Of a DNA stretch of 64,000 nucleotides, positions 36,373 through 45,119 are shown one piece after another; the stretch's first letter is position 1; every line of letters starts with the position of its first letter. Source of the DNA: Methanoregula sp. GTDB lineage: Archaea > Halobacteriota > Methanomicrobia > Methanomicrobiales > Methanospirillaceae. The stretch lies in contig NZ_JAQTQD010000002.1 in the NCBI RefSeq assembly GCF_028712425.1, positions 124,001-188,000 on the forward strand, read 5' to 3'. Both the position numbers and the translations under genes were made by a program. The notes under the pieces are model-generated. The model had not been told where the DNA came from and ran no database searches. It saw only the letters and a list, made by a program, of their open reading frames with translations.

Positions 36373-36720
36373 ATGGGCATGGCAGGAACCGTAACAGTCG
36401 AAGTTGTCGGCCTGAAGAACTCGGAATGCTCCCCCTTTCCCTGTGACGATGACCGTACCTGCGGCCTTGAAGAATGCTTCAAATCCGGAAAGCTGGTTGC
36501 GGCTTTCCAGGCGCTCACAAACGCTCTGAAAGCAGCGTACGGGGACCGCGTGGCGACGAAACTGACCCTCCTTGATGAGGGAACCCCGGCATATATCAAA
36601 GAAATTATCGAGCGCGATCACCCCCCCATCCCCATGATCCTAGTCAACGGCAAAGTAACGAAGATCGGCCGGATCGTCCTTGACCGGACAAAGGCAGAGA
36701 TTGAAAAAGCACTGGTATGA
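36373..36720 (+). CDS. Thioredoxin-fold protein of unknown function
   Basis: A 115-residue protein. The N-terminal half starts as a strand (TVTVEVVGLKNSECSPFPCDDDRTCGLEECF), rich in cysteines (four between about 19 and 35); a C-terminal part (PPIPMILVNGKVTKIGRIVLDRTKAEIEKALV) has the cis-proline-like and final helix of thioredoxin-fold proteins. There is no standard CxxC, so it may bind metal rather than exchange disulfides. It lies 118 bases downstream of the FTR-rubredoxin gene, same strand. Confidence 0.7.
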   Translation: MGMAGTVTVEVVGLKNSECSPFPCDDDRTCGLEECFKSGKLVAAFQALTNALKAAYGDRVATKLTLLDEGTPAYIKEIIERDHPPIPMILVNGKVTKIGRIVLDRTKAEIEKALV

Positions 36721-36737
36721 AAATCCCCGGGATTTTC
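36719..36737 (+). other. Near-palindrome at gene end
   Basis: GAAAATCCCCGGGATTTTC begins within the stop codon and can form a strong hairpin of eight pairs with a three-base loop. No T run follows, so it may be an RNA 3' end stabiliser or an operator rather than a standard terminator. The rest of 36738-37112 shows no gene; TATA-like sequence lies near 36935. Confidence 0.4.
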
Positions 36738-37112
36738 ATCATCATCTCCTGCTGCTTCGCATCATAGCGCGCCCTGATCCCGTCGGTGCCATGGCGCGCA
36801 CCTGATCAAACACTCTCATTTCTCCCTTTTTTTCACAAACGGGGCACAATTTTTTATTTTTGCTACACTTCCCGGTTATTCTTTGCCCCCATACCCAGCT
36901 AAATGAACGCATTTTTCCCGCCCGGATGCCCCCCAGTTATTTAATGTTTGAACAAGAAACGTGTTAAATTCATATCTGCGATGATTTTTATCCGCGATGA
37001 TCTCAATGGATCGGTACCAACAACTTCCTGAAATGTCCGGTGTTCTTTCTGGATCGTCCCCTGCCACACATGGGGGGAACGCAACAGCCCCAAGGGTTCC
37101 GGTGATCGTATC

Positions 37113-39050
37113 ATGATCGCAGGGCTCTTCATCATTTCCCTCGGTATCTTTGTTCTCGGGGTCCTCCTGCCCCTTGCCGGCACATGGCAGGACCGCCGTA
37201 TCTTTCGGGCCGGATCGCATCTCTGCACCATCGCCGGATCCATTCTCCTCGGGGCTCTCTCGCTCTTCCTCTTCCTTACCGGCAACGACATTGCCTGGAC
37301 TGCGTACCAGCCGGTTGCCGGCTTCTCCCTCTCGTTTGTTATCGACCGGCTCTCTGCCTTCTTCCTGCTCCTGATTTCCGTGGTGTCGATATGCGTTGCC
37401 CTCTATGCGGCAGAATATAACGAGCACCTTGAAGGGGGCTTGCGCAGGAATCTCCTCTCTGGCTGTACGAACCTGTTTATCCTCTCCATGGTGCTCGTGG
37501 TGGCTTCCGCCAACACCTTCTCCTTCCTGGTCTTCTGGGAACTCATGGCAGGGTGCTCGTTCCTTCTCGTGATGTACGATTACTCCCGTGCAACGACCCG
37601 GAAGGCCGGGCTCTTTTATTTCGTGATGACCCATCTCTCGACGCTCTTTGTCCTCTTGGGCATCGTCCTCCTGTTTTCTTCGACGGGCTCCTTTGTCCTG
37701 GCACCAGCCGGTGTCTCTCCCGTTTCGGCCATTGCTTTTGTTGCCCTTCTTATCGGTTTCTCCATAAAGGCAGGTATCATCCCGTTCCACAAGTGGCTTC
37801 CCTATGCCCATCCCGCGAGCCCGACGCCGATATCGGCCCTCATGTCCAGCGTGATGCTCAAGATCGCGGTATACGGTCTTCTCCGTTTCCTGCTGGATGT
37901 GTTCTCACCCGATGTCTGGTGGGGCATCCTTATCCTCATCATGGGCACGACAACCGCTGTCCTTGGGATCATCTACGCTTTAAAGGAGTATGACATCAAG
38001 GCCATGCTCGCGTACAGCAGCATCGAGAACACCGGCATCATCTTCATGGGTATCGGCCTGTATGTAATCTTCTCCAGTTACCAGCTTTTTGATCTTGCCC
38101 TGATCAGCCTGCTCTCCGCCCTCTTCCATACCCTCAATCATGCCATCTTCAAGAGTCTCCTCTTCCTGACGGCCGGCTCTGTTGTCCACGCCACGCACAC
38201 CCGGGACATTGAGCAGATGGGGGGGCTAATCCACAGGATGCCTTACACTGCGGGGCTCTTCTTTGTCGGCGCGCTTGCCATTGCCGCCCTCCCCCCGCTA
38301 AACGGGTTTGCGAGCGAAGTGTTGCTGTTCATCTCGTTCTTCTCCTCCATAGCGGTAGCAGACCCGCTCTTCAAGGTGCTGCTCTTCCTCTGCCTCGGCC
38401 TCTTTGCACTGACGAGCGCGCTCTCGGCTGCCTGTTTTGTCAAGGCGTTCGGGTCGGTCTTTTTAGCGCTCCCCCGCTCTCCTGAGAGTGGCAGGGCAGA
38501 AGAGGTTCCTTTTCTGATGCTGCTTGGCCCGGCGCTGCTTGCATCGGCCTGTATCGTCCTTGGCCTCTTTGCCGCCCAGATCTTTTTTATTGCCGGTTTT
38601 ACCGTGCCGATGCCCGATATGTTCCTTGTCGGCCTGCTTTTGCTTGCCATGCTCGTCCTCACGTTTGCGGTCCTTTTTTTTACGGCATCCCGTGACGTAC
38701 GGGTCACCGATACCTGGGGGTGCGGGACACTCTCGCAACAGCCGGCCATGGAATACTCCGGCCACGGATTCTCGGAACCCATTGACATCATCTTCTCCAC
38801 CGTGTACCGGACAAAGATGAAGAACGAACGCACGTTCTTTGACCAGAAGAACTGCATCTTTGCCGAAGGCAAGGCTGAAATCCGGCTCATCAAAGTATTC
38901 GAGGAATACCTGTACCTGCCTGTTGCGCGGGCCTCGTATGCGACCGCGGAGACGGTCTCCCGGTTCCAGAGCGGGTGCCTTGACACGTATCTCCTCTATG
39001 TCTTCTGCGCCGTGATTGCGGTTATCGTCTTCCTGGGGTGGCTGGCATGA
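37113..39050 (+). CDS. HyfB-like antiporter-type membrane subunit
   Basis: A 645-residue protein with about 16 membrane helices, of the NuoL/MrpA/HyfB superfamily that carries protons or sodium. Key charged residues are kept: glutamate in SFLVFWELMAG, lysine and histidines in GFSIKAGIIPFHKWLPYAHPASPTPISALMSS, and lysine in YDIKAMLAYSSIENTG. The C-terminal soluble tail (GHGFSEPIDIIFSTVYR) is as in HyfB. First gene of a six-gene operon; its stop overlaps the next start by 13 bases. Confidence 0.9.
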   Translation: MIAGLFIISLGIFVLGVLLPLAGTWQDRRIFRAGSHLCTIAGSILLGALSLFLFLTGNDIAWTAYQPVAGFSLSFVIDRLSAFFLLLISVVSICVALYAAEYNEHLEGGLRRNLLSGCTNLFILSMVLVVASANTFSFLVFWELMAGCSFLLVMYDYSRATTRKAGLFYFVMTHLSTLFVLLGIVLLFSSTGSFVLAPAGVSPVSAIAFVALLIGFSIKAGIIPFHKWLPYAHPASPTPISALMSSVMLKIAVYGLLRFLLDVFSPDVWWGILILIMGTTTAVLGIIYALKEYDIKAMLAYSSIENTGIIFMGIGLYVIFSSYQLFDLALISLLSALFHTLNHAIFKSLLFLTAGSVVHATHTRDIEQMGGLIHRMPYTAGLFFVGALAIAALPPLNGFASEVLLFISFFSSIAVADPLFKVLLFLCLGLFALTSALSAACFVKAFGSVFLALPRSPESGRAEEVPFLMLLGPALLASACIVLGLFAAQIFFIAGFTVPMPDMFLVGLLLLAMLVLTFAVLFFTASRDVRVTDTWGCGTLSQQPAMEYSGHGFSEPIDIIFSTVYRTKMKNERTFFDQKNCIFAEGKAEIRLIKVFEEYLYLPVARASYATAETVSRFQSGCLDTYLLYVFCAVIAVIVFLGWLA

Positions 39051-39988
39051 ACCTTTCTTTTGGCCTGTACTTAATCCTCAACACCGTCGCTGTGCTGCTC
39101 GTAGCACCACTGTTTGTGAGCATCATCAAGAAAGTGAAAGCCCGGGCACAGGGGAGGAGCGGACAGTCTGTCTTCCAGATCTACTTCACCCTCGCAAAAC
39201 TGCTGAAGAAGGAGACGGTCTACTCGTCGCACTCCTCGTGGGTCATGCGACTGACGCCCTACGTCAGCATTGCCGCCATGCTGGTCGCAGCCCTCTTCGT
39301 CCCCCTCGTCTTCGTTCCTGAGCCGGTCGGGGGGATTGGCAATATCATTCTTTTACTCTATCTCCTCGCGCTTGCCCGGTTCTTCATGGCGCTCGCCGGG
39401 CTTGACGCCGGCAGTCCGTTTGGCGGGATGGGCAGCTCACGGGAGATGAGCATCTCGGCCATTATCGAGCCAACGACCATCATCGTCTTTGCTGCGCTGG
39501 TCTTTGTCTTCAAATCCTTAAATGTCTTCGACATGTTTGCCGCATCCGCTGCTGCCGGTGCACCCTCCACTCCCACCTTAATCCTGCTTGCCATCTCGCT
39601 CTTCATCATCCTCGTGGTCGAGACTTCCCGGATCCCGGTCGACAATCCGGAGACGCACCTGGAACTGACCATGATCCACGAGGGGATGATCCTCGAGCAA
39701 TCCGGTAAAAACCTGGCACTCATGGAACTCTCGGCTGCCGTAAAGCTCACGCTCCTGATGGCGCTCCTGCTCAACCTCATCGTCCCCTTCGGCCTCACCA
39801 CGACGCTTGCAATCGGTACGATCGCGGTGGCGGCAGTCCTCTTTGTTCTCAAGGTCACGGTCCTTGCCGGGATCATCGGCCTCTTTGAGTCTTCGATGGC
39901 GAAGATGCGGTTCTTCCGCCTCCCGAGCCTTTTTGCCATGGCGTTCTTCTTCTCCACGCTTATCATCATCATCGAGGTGTTCGCATGA
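39038..39988 (+). CDS. HyfC-like membrane subunit (NuoH homologue)
   Basis: A 316-residue protein with about eight membrane helices, homologous to the subunit that anchors the catalytic part to the membrane (NuoH, HycD, EchB). Conserved loops are present: ARAQGRSGQSVFQIYFTLAKLLKKE, GLDAGSPFGGMGSSREMSISAIIEP and VETSRIPVDNPETHLELTMIHEGMILE. In working hydrogenases these acidic loops connect redox chemistry to ion channels. Overlaps hyfB-like and hyfE-like neighbours by a few bases. Confidence 0.92.
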   Translation: MAGMNLSFGLYLILNTVAVLLVAPLFVSIIKKVKARAQGRSGQSVFQIYFTLAKLLKKETVYSSHSSWVMRLTPYVSIAAMLVAALFVPLVFVPEPVGGIGNIILLLYLLALARFFMALAGLDAGSPFGGMGSSREMSISAIIEPTTIIVFAALVFVFKSLNVFDMFAASAAAGAPSTPTLILLAISLFIILVVETSRIPVDNPETHLELTMIHEGMILEQSGKNLALMELSAAVKLTLLMALLLNLIVPFGLTTTLAIGTIAVAAVLFVLKVTVLAGIIGLFESSMAKMRFFRLPSLFAMAFFFSTLIIIIEVFA

Positions 39989-40677
39989 TCGATCCCGCGC
40001 TCATCCAGTCAGTAATCCGGATCCTCTTTGCGGTTGTCATCGTCACGGCAGCCTACATCATCTCTACAAGGAACCTCATCTCGCTGGTATCGGTTTACGC
40101 CGTTCAGTCGCTCACCCTTGTTTTCATGGCGCTTGCTCTCTGGTCGCTTGAGGGTGTGACTGTCCTCCTTGGAATTGCCGTGGTAACATTTGTAAGCAAG
40201 GTGCTCGTCATCCCCTATTTCATCGCCAGCATCCAGGAGCGGATCCGGATCCGGCGCGACATCGAGTTCCATTTCCTGAGCCCTACAACCTCCCTTCTCC
40301 TCTCCATGGCGCTGATCCTCTTCATCTACATAGCGCTGGCAAATATCCTTGAAGGGACTCCGGCGAGGGAGAGCCTCTTCTTCTTTGGCGCCGTTATCGG
40401 CCTCTCCTTAATGCTCATGGGAATGATGGTCACGTTCTCGCGGAAACGGGCCATTACAAAGGTCCTTGGCTACCTCTCGATGGAGAACGGCGTGCTGCTC
40501 TTTGGGATGTTTGTCACCGAGCTCCCGTTCATCATCGAGTTTCTGATCATCATCGACCTTGTCATCCTTGTGATACTGACCACGATCTTAACCGTTGGCC
40601 TCGATTCCACGCTCGAAGAGTACCACCAGCGCCTCCACCGCTTCCATCTTGTGGGTGACACGGAGGACGGGCCATGA
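39985..40677 (+). CDS. HyfE-like membrane subunit (NuoK homologue)
   Basis: A 230-residue membrane protein with about six or seven helices. The MENGVLLFGMFVTELPFIIEFLIIIDLVI segment is the NuoK/MrpC-like motif with buried glutamate typical of HyfE. It overlaps both neighbours by four bases (ATGA), so all are translated as one unit. Confidence 0.88.
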   Translation: MIDPALIQSVIRILFAVVIVTAAYIISTRNLISLVSVYAVQSLTLVFMALALWSLEGVTVLLGIAVVTFVSKVLVIPYFIASIQERIRIRRDIEFHFLSPTTSLLLSMALILFIYIALANILEGTPARESLFFFGAVIGLSLMLMGMMVTFSRKRAITKVLGYLSMENGVLLFGMFVTELPFIIEFLIIIDLVILVILTTILTVGLDSTLEEYHQRLHRFHLVGDTEDGP

Positions 40678-42155
40678 TCCTCGCAGCCTTTGTCCTCGTC
40701 GCGGCAGCGGCGCTTGCCGTTATAACGCTGGGACGGACCCATCGTCAGATGAACTCGGCATGTATTGCAGAGGCCGCCATCTTCCTTGCACTCTCGGGCT
40801 GGCTCATCCTTTCCGCGCAGATCCCCGTGACCACACTGGCGATCGGGAACGAGTTTTTCTTCATTGACCATCTGGGCATCTACGAAGTGCTCATAGCCAC
40901 CATCATCTTCCTTCTCGCCGCGGTCTATGCGAGAGGGTATGTCGAGAACCTGATCGAGGCACGGGAACTTTCCCGGGGGAGCCTGAAGTTCTTCTATGGT
41001 GCCTGGGCCTTCCTCCTGCTGGTCATCGTCCTTGCATTCTTCTCGGACAACCTTGCCCTTTTCTGGATCTTCACCGAGCTGACAACGGTCATCTCTGCCA
41101 TGCTGGTCGCGATCCTGTACGCACGGGACAACATAGATGCAGCAATCAAGTACATCTTCATCGCGTCGGTCTCCATGCTCTTCTCGTTTGTCGGGCTCAT
41201 CTTCCTCTTCGAGGTCTCGCGGAGTGTCGTGGGTACCGGCACCCTCAACTGGACCGTCCTGATGCAGCAGGCCGGATCCTTCCCCCCTGAAATGATGATC
41301 GCGGCATTCGCCCTCATCTTCATCGGCTTTGCCGCAAAGTCGGGGATCTTCCCCTTCCACACCTGGCTCCCCGAAGCCCATGTACGGGCGCCGTCTGCCG
41401 TAAGCGCGATCCTCTCCGGTGTCCTCCTGAATGTGGGGATCTATGGCATCATCCGCGTCTTTGCCATCGTCCACCGGACAACCGCAGTCTCCACGGTTTC
41501 GCTCCTGCTCCTGGTTTTCGGCCTCCTGACGGTCTTCATCGCAGCCCTGTCCATGCTCCCCCAGAAGAAACTCAAGAAACTGATTGCGTTCTCCAGCATC
41601 GAGAACATGGGGATCCTGCTCATCGGGCTTGCGGTGGCAACTCCCCTTGCACTCTTCTGGGTGCTGTTCCATGTGATGGCCCACGCGTTCACGAAGGCCG
41701 GCCTCTTCTTCTCTGCCGGGATCCTCCACCGCCAGTACCACAGCACCCTCTCGCCGGATGCAGTGGACGATATGCGGGATGTCTTTGCCCTCCAGCCGGT
41801 TGCTGCATGGGGTATCATCCTTGGTGGCCTTGCCATCACCGGGATGCCGCTCTTTCCGGTCTTCCTCTCGAAGTTCTTCCTGCTCGTGCAGCTTGCGGGT
41901 TTCTTCCCTGTTGCCCTTGTCATCCTTCTCATCCTGCTCTTCATTGCGGCCGGGGCTTTCGGGTACTTCGTGATCCGCACGTTCACGCAGGTCTCCCCTG
42001 CCGGCACACTCCCCGAAATGATACGTTACCAGACCCCCGCTGGCATGAACATACCCGTCATCGTCCTCCTTGTCATAATCCTTATTCTCGGGACTGTTAT
42101 CACGACAGGAGAAGTGGCGTTCCTTGACCAGGTAATCGCGGAGCTGATGTTCTGA
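40674..42155 (+). CDS. HyfF-like antiporter-type membrane subunit
   Basis: A 493-residue protein with about 14 helices, second antiporter-like subunit in the operon (NuoM/NuoN/HyfF type). Key residues retained are glutamate in LALFWIFTELTTVISAM, lysine and histidine in GFAAKSGIFPFHTWLPEAHVRAPSAVSAILSG, and the KKLIAFSSIENMGIL segment. Start overlaps the hyfE-like stop by four bases and its own stop touches the next start. Confidence 0.9.
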   Translation: MILAAFVLVAAAALAVITLGRTHRQMNSACIAEAAIFLALSGWLILSAQIPVTTLAIGNEFFFIDHLGIYEVLIATIIFLLAAVYARGYVENLIEARELSRGSLKFFYGAWAFLLLVIVLAFFSDNLALFWIFTELTTVISAMLVAILYARDNIDAAIKYIFIASVSMLFSFVGLIFLFEVSRSVVGTGTLNWTVLMQQAGSFPPEMMIAAFALIFIGFAAKSGIFPFHTWLPEAHVRAPSAVSAILSGVLLNVGIYGIIRVFAIVHRTTAVSTVSLLLLVFGLLTVFIAALSMLPQKKLKKLIAFSSIENMGILLIGLAVATPLALFWVLFHVMAHAFTKAGLFFSAGILHRQYHSTLSPDAVDDMRDVFALQPVAAWGIILGGLAITGMPLFPVFLSKFFLLVQLAGFFPVALVILLILLFIAAGAFGYFVIRTFTQVSPAGTLPEMIRYQTPAGMNIPVIVLLVIILILGTVITTGEVAFLDQVIAELMF

Positions 42156-43735
42156 TGAATGCAGATGAGAGTACAGGAAAACACCTTGTACATGAACTGC
42201 TGGGACCTGGTCCGCTTGCAGAACAGGTCACCGAAGGATGTAATGGCGAATGGTATGTCCGGGTGAGCGGGACGGAGTTCCTGCCGCTTGTTACTGCCTT
42301 TGCATCTCGCGAGTGTGCATTGATTGGCCTCTTCTGCACAGAACGCTTCTCTCCCGGCGCACCGTTCTCGCTCCTGTATGTTTTTGAGAAGAAAGGCGTC
42401 CTCCTTGTCATTGTGCTGGACACTGCGCAGTCCGCCCCATCCATTGCCCGGCTCCTCCCCTCGGCCTGTTGGCCCGAACGGGAATGCCGCGATGGCTTTG
42501 GCATTGCATTTGAGGGATTGTTCGATGAACGAAGGCTCCTGCTCCATGAGACCTATCCCGATGATTACTACTCCTTAAAAAAGAGTGTCGCGAACGTTCC
42601 TCCCCTGATGAAACCTTCCGTGGACCCGTCAGAAGAGTATCCCTTCCGGAGCGTGCAGGGTGACGGCGTGTACCAGATCCCGGTTGGCCCGGTCCATGCC
42701 GGAATCATTGAGCCGGGACATTTCCGTTTCAGTGTTATCGGTGAGAAAATCTTCAATCTTGAGGTCCGGATGTTCTACAAGCACCGCGGGATCGAGAAGC
42801 TGGCGGAGAGAAGACTGCCAGAGGACGTTGTCCGCATTGCTGAATCCGTCAGCGGGGACGAATCCGTGGTAAACACCGTTGCCTTCTGTATTGCCGCGGA
42901 GAAGATTGCTGGAACACACGTGCCGGAACGGGCATGGGCCCTGCGGACCATTTTTATGGAGCTGGAGCGGATCGGTTCGCATCTCGGGGACCAGGCCGGC
43001 ATGCTCGTGGACGTGGCCTTCCCGCTGGGTGCAAGCCAGTTTGCGGTGATCCGTGAAGAGGTGTTCCGGATAAACGCCCTCCTTACGGGCTCGCGGTTCC
43101 TGCGGGGGATGGTTGTGCCCGGAGGGATCTCCCGCGACATCCGCACCGAAGACCTGGAGGCGCTCGCGCAGTTTGTCCGGCAGGTCCGGAAGCGGTACCG
43201 CACGGGCCTGAAGATCGTGCTCTCGACAGCATCCGTCATCGACCGGTTCTCGCCAACAGGTGTGGTCCGGAGATCGATCCTCCGGCCGCTCAACATCACC
43301 GGGCCGACGTCCCGGGCTTCCGGCGGGAATGGAGATGTAAGAGTCGACCATCCCTATGGCATCTACTCCCGTCATCCCCCGTCCGTCAGGACGCTGCATG
43401 ACGGCGATGTGCTCTCCCGGTTTACCGTCCGGGCATCCGAGATCCTGGATTCGCTCGACCTTATCGAGCGGCTGCTCACCACCCTTCCGGAAGGGACGGT
43501 AAAGGAGGCATATGATGCAAAGGACGGCTATACCCTCTCTCTCGTGGAATCTGCACGGGGGCAGAACCTCTGCTGGGTCTGGATCCGGGACGGTGTAGTT
43601 GAACGCTACAAGGTACGAACCGCCTCGTACTGCAACTGGCTGGCCATCGAGCATGCAGTCCAGGGGGAGATTGTTCCGGACTTCCCGCTCATCAACAAGA
43701 GCCTGAACCTGTCCTACGCGGGGACAGACCTGTGA
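42155..43735 (+). CDS. HyfG-like large subunit without NiFe-binding cysteines
   Basis: A 526-residue fusion of a NuoC-like part (about 1-165) and a NuoD/hydrogenase-large-subunit-like part. HyfG features are clear: GPVHAGIIEPGHFRFSVIGEKIFNLEVRMFYKHRGIEKLAERR at about 178-220 and MELERIGSHLGD. But the CxxC that binds NiFe at the N-terminal site is replaced by SGDESV (233-238), and the C-terminal CxxC is absent: the protein ends PLINKSLNLSYAGTDL. So it cannot hold a NiFe centre. Such proteins are known as energy-converting-hydrogenase-related (Ehr) subunits. Partners are the four membrane proteins upstream and the small subunit downstream. Confidence 0.9.
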   Translation: MNADESTGKHLVHELLGPGPLAEQVTEGCNGEWYVRVSGTEFLPLVTAFASRECALIGLFCTERFSPGAPFSLLYVFEKKGVLLVIVLDTAQSAPSIARLLPSACWPERECRDGFGIAFEGLFDERRLLLHETYPDDYYSLKKSVANVPPLMKPSVDPSEEYPFRSVQGDGVYQIPVGPVHAGIIEPGHFRFSVIGEKIFNLEVRMFYKHRGIEKLAERRLPEDVVRIAESVSGDESVVNTVAFCIAAEKIAGTHVPERAWALRTIFMELERIGSHLGDQAGMLVDVAFPLGASQFAVIREEVFRINALLTGSRFLRGMVVPGGISRDIRTEDLEALAQFVRQVRKRYRTGLKIVLSTASVIDRFSPTGVVRRSILRPLNITGPTSRASGGNGDVRVDHPYGIYSRHPPSVRTLHDGDVLSRFTVRASEILDSLDLIERLLTTLPEGTVKEAYDAKDGYTLSLVESARGQNLCWVWIRDGVVERYKVRTASYCNWLAIEHAVQGEIVPDFPLINKSLNLSYAGTDL

Positions 43736-43747
43736 GGTGACGTAATA

Positions 43748-44266
43748 ATGGTGAACGTGCTTTCCTGCCTGCTGAAGAGAAAAGTGACCGCCGATGTCAC
43801 GGTGCGGGATGAAGAGATCGAGGCACTGGGCCGGGAGATCCGGCGTGAAGTCGACGCAGTGTTTGGTGGGAGTCTCGCGATCCGCGAACTTGATACGGGG
43901 AGCGACAATTCTGCCGAGATCGAGATCAACAATCTCACGAATCCGTATTACGATATAGAGCGGTTCGGCATCACGTTCGCGGCCTCGCCACGCCACGCCG
44001 ACGTGCTCCTGGTGACCGGGGCAGTGACCCACAACATGGTGGCAGCGGCAAAAAAAACGTACGATGCCATGCCGACGCCGAAGTTCGTGGTGGCCGTTGG
44101 CGACGATGCCTGCAACGGCGGGATCTTTGCCGGCTCCTACGCCGTGCTCGGCGGGGCAGAGAAGATCTTCCCGGTCGACTTGAAGATCATGGGTAATCCG
44201 CCAGCCCCAAAGGAGATCCTGGCCGGACTTCTTGCACTGATGAGACAAGCCGGCAGGGGACGTTGA
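43748..44266 (+). CDS. HyfI-like small subunit lacking all four [4Fe-4S] cysteines
   Basis: A 172-residue NuoB/HyfI homologue. The fold signatures are intact (ASPRHADVLLVTGAVTHNM; PTPKFVVAVGDDACNGGIFAGSYAV; FPVDLKIMGNPPAPKEIL). Each cysteine that holds the proximal or N2 [4Fe-4S] cluster is changed: GSCNxC is GSDNSA (D53, A56), GDCA is GDDA (D120) and GCPP is GNPP (N150). C122, two residues from the usual place, is unlikely to rescue a four-cysteine site. The frame is open and the neighbours intact, so this is not decay. It starts 12 bases after the large subunit stop. Confidence 0.9.
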   Translation: MVNVLSCLLKRKVTADVTVRDEEIEALGREIRREVDAVFGGSLAIRELDTGSDNSAEIEINNLTNPYYDIERFGITFAASPRHADVLLVTGAVTHNMVAAAKKTYDAMPTPKFVVAVGDDACNGGIFAGSYAVLGGAEKIFPVDLKIMGNPPAPKEILAGLLALMRQAGRGR

Positions 44267-44328
44267 CATCCCGCGACAGTCCTCTCCAAGGACATTTTAT
44301 TACGCCTGCACAATAACCGGTACGTGCA

Positions 44329-45108
44329 ATGAAGCCGGTACGGAAATGGGGGCCCGGTCCCTATACCGTGGCAGTGATCCACGGCGGGCCGGGAGCACCG
44401 GGCGAGATGGCGCCGGTTGCCCGCGAGCTGTCATCGGTAGCAGGTGTCCTCGAACCTTTCCAGACCGAGACAACGCTTGAAGGACAGGTGCAGGAGCTCC
44501 GGTCAGTCCTGTCGCAGCACGGCATGCTCCCTGTCACCCTGGTAGGCTTCTCGTGGGGGGCGTTCCTCTCGTGGATACTTGCTGCACGGTATCCCGATCA
44601 GGTGAAGAAACTGATCCTTGTGGGGTGTCCGCCGTTCGTTGAGGAGCATGCCGCGTCCATCAGCCGCACACGAATGGCCCGCCTCAAAAAAACAGACCGC
44701 GACCGGGTGAATATGATCATCGAAGGGCTCGATGGCACCACCGAAGCCGGCAAGAACGCGCTCCTTGCGGAACTTGGCATCCTCCTTGCCCGCGCTGATG
44801 CCTACGACCCGGCCAATGTGCCGGAGGAGGGCTTCCACTGCCAGTACGATGTCTTCCGGGGTGTCTGGGACGAGGCAGCCGAACTGCGGAGGAAGCAGGC
44901 GATCCTCCACATGTCCCGGGAGATCCGGTGCCCGGTTGTTGCGATCCACGGCGACTGGGATCCTCACCCTGCCGATGGCGTGAACGGCCCGCTAAAAAAA
45001 GCCCTCCCGGATTTCGAGTTCATCCTTTTGGAGAAGTGCGGCCACCGCCCGTGGATCGAGCGGGGCGCCTCCGAGAAGTTCTACAAGGTGCTGGTTGAAG
45101 CGATCTGA
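44329..45108 (+). CDS. Alpha/beta hydrolase
   Basis: A 259-residue alpha/beta hydrolase. The oxyanion region is VIHGGPGAPGEM, the nucleophile elbow GFSWGAFLSWILA (Ser), the acid is in VVAIHGDWDPHPADGVN and the base in LLEKCGHRPWIERGA. The HGGPG motif is shared with prolyl-iminopeptidases, but a cap domain of that group is not obvious. Substrate unknown. A short gap separates it from the hyf-like operon; a promoter in 44267-44328 is likely. Confidence 0.86.
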   Translation: MKPVRKWGPGPYTVAVIHGGPGAPGEMAPVARELSSVAGVLEPFQTETTLEGQVQELRSVLSQHGMLPVTLVGFSWGAFLSWILAARYPDQVKKLILVGCPPFVEEHAASISRTRMARLKKTDRDRVNMIIEGLDGTTEAGKNALLAELGILLARADAYDPANVPEEGFHCQYDVFRGVWDEAAELRRKQAILHMSREIRCPVVAIHGDWDPHPADGVNGPLKKALPDFEFILLEKCGHRPWIERGASEKFYKVLVEAI

Positions 45109-45119
45109 GGCCTGCGCAT

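Noticed and set aside
36876-37811. Long minus-strand frame of 311 codons overlapping the hyfB-like gene
   Set aside because: Highly charged, low-complexity composition (E, G, K, R), antisense to a clear membrane protein; a shadow frame.
40470-41741. 423-codon minus-strand frame across the hyfE/hyfF-like genes
   Set aside because: Same charged shadow composition; the plus strand encodes well-supported membrane subunits.
37113-44266. Calling the operon a functional [NiFe] hydrogenase
   Set aside because: All NiFe ligands and the small-subunit cluster ligands are absent.
42629-44269. 546-codon minus-strand frame opposite the large and small subunits
   Set aside because: No recognisable domain; the opposite strand shows clear HyfG/HyfI homology.
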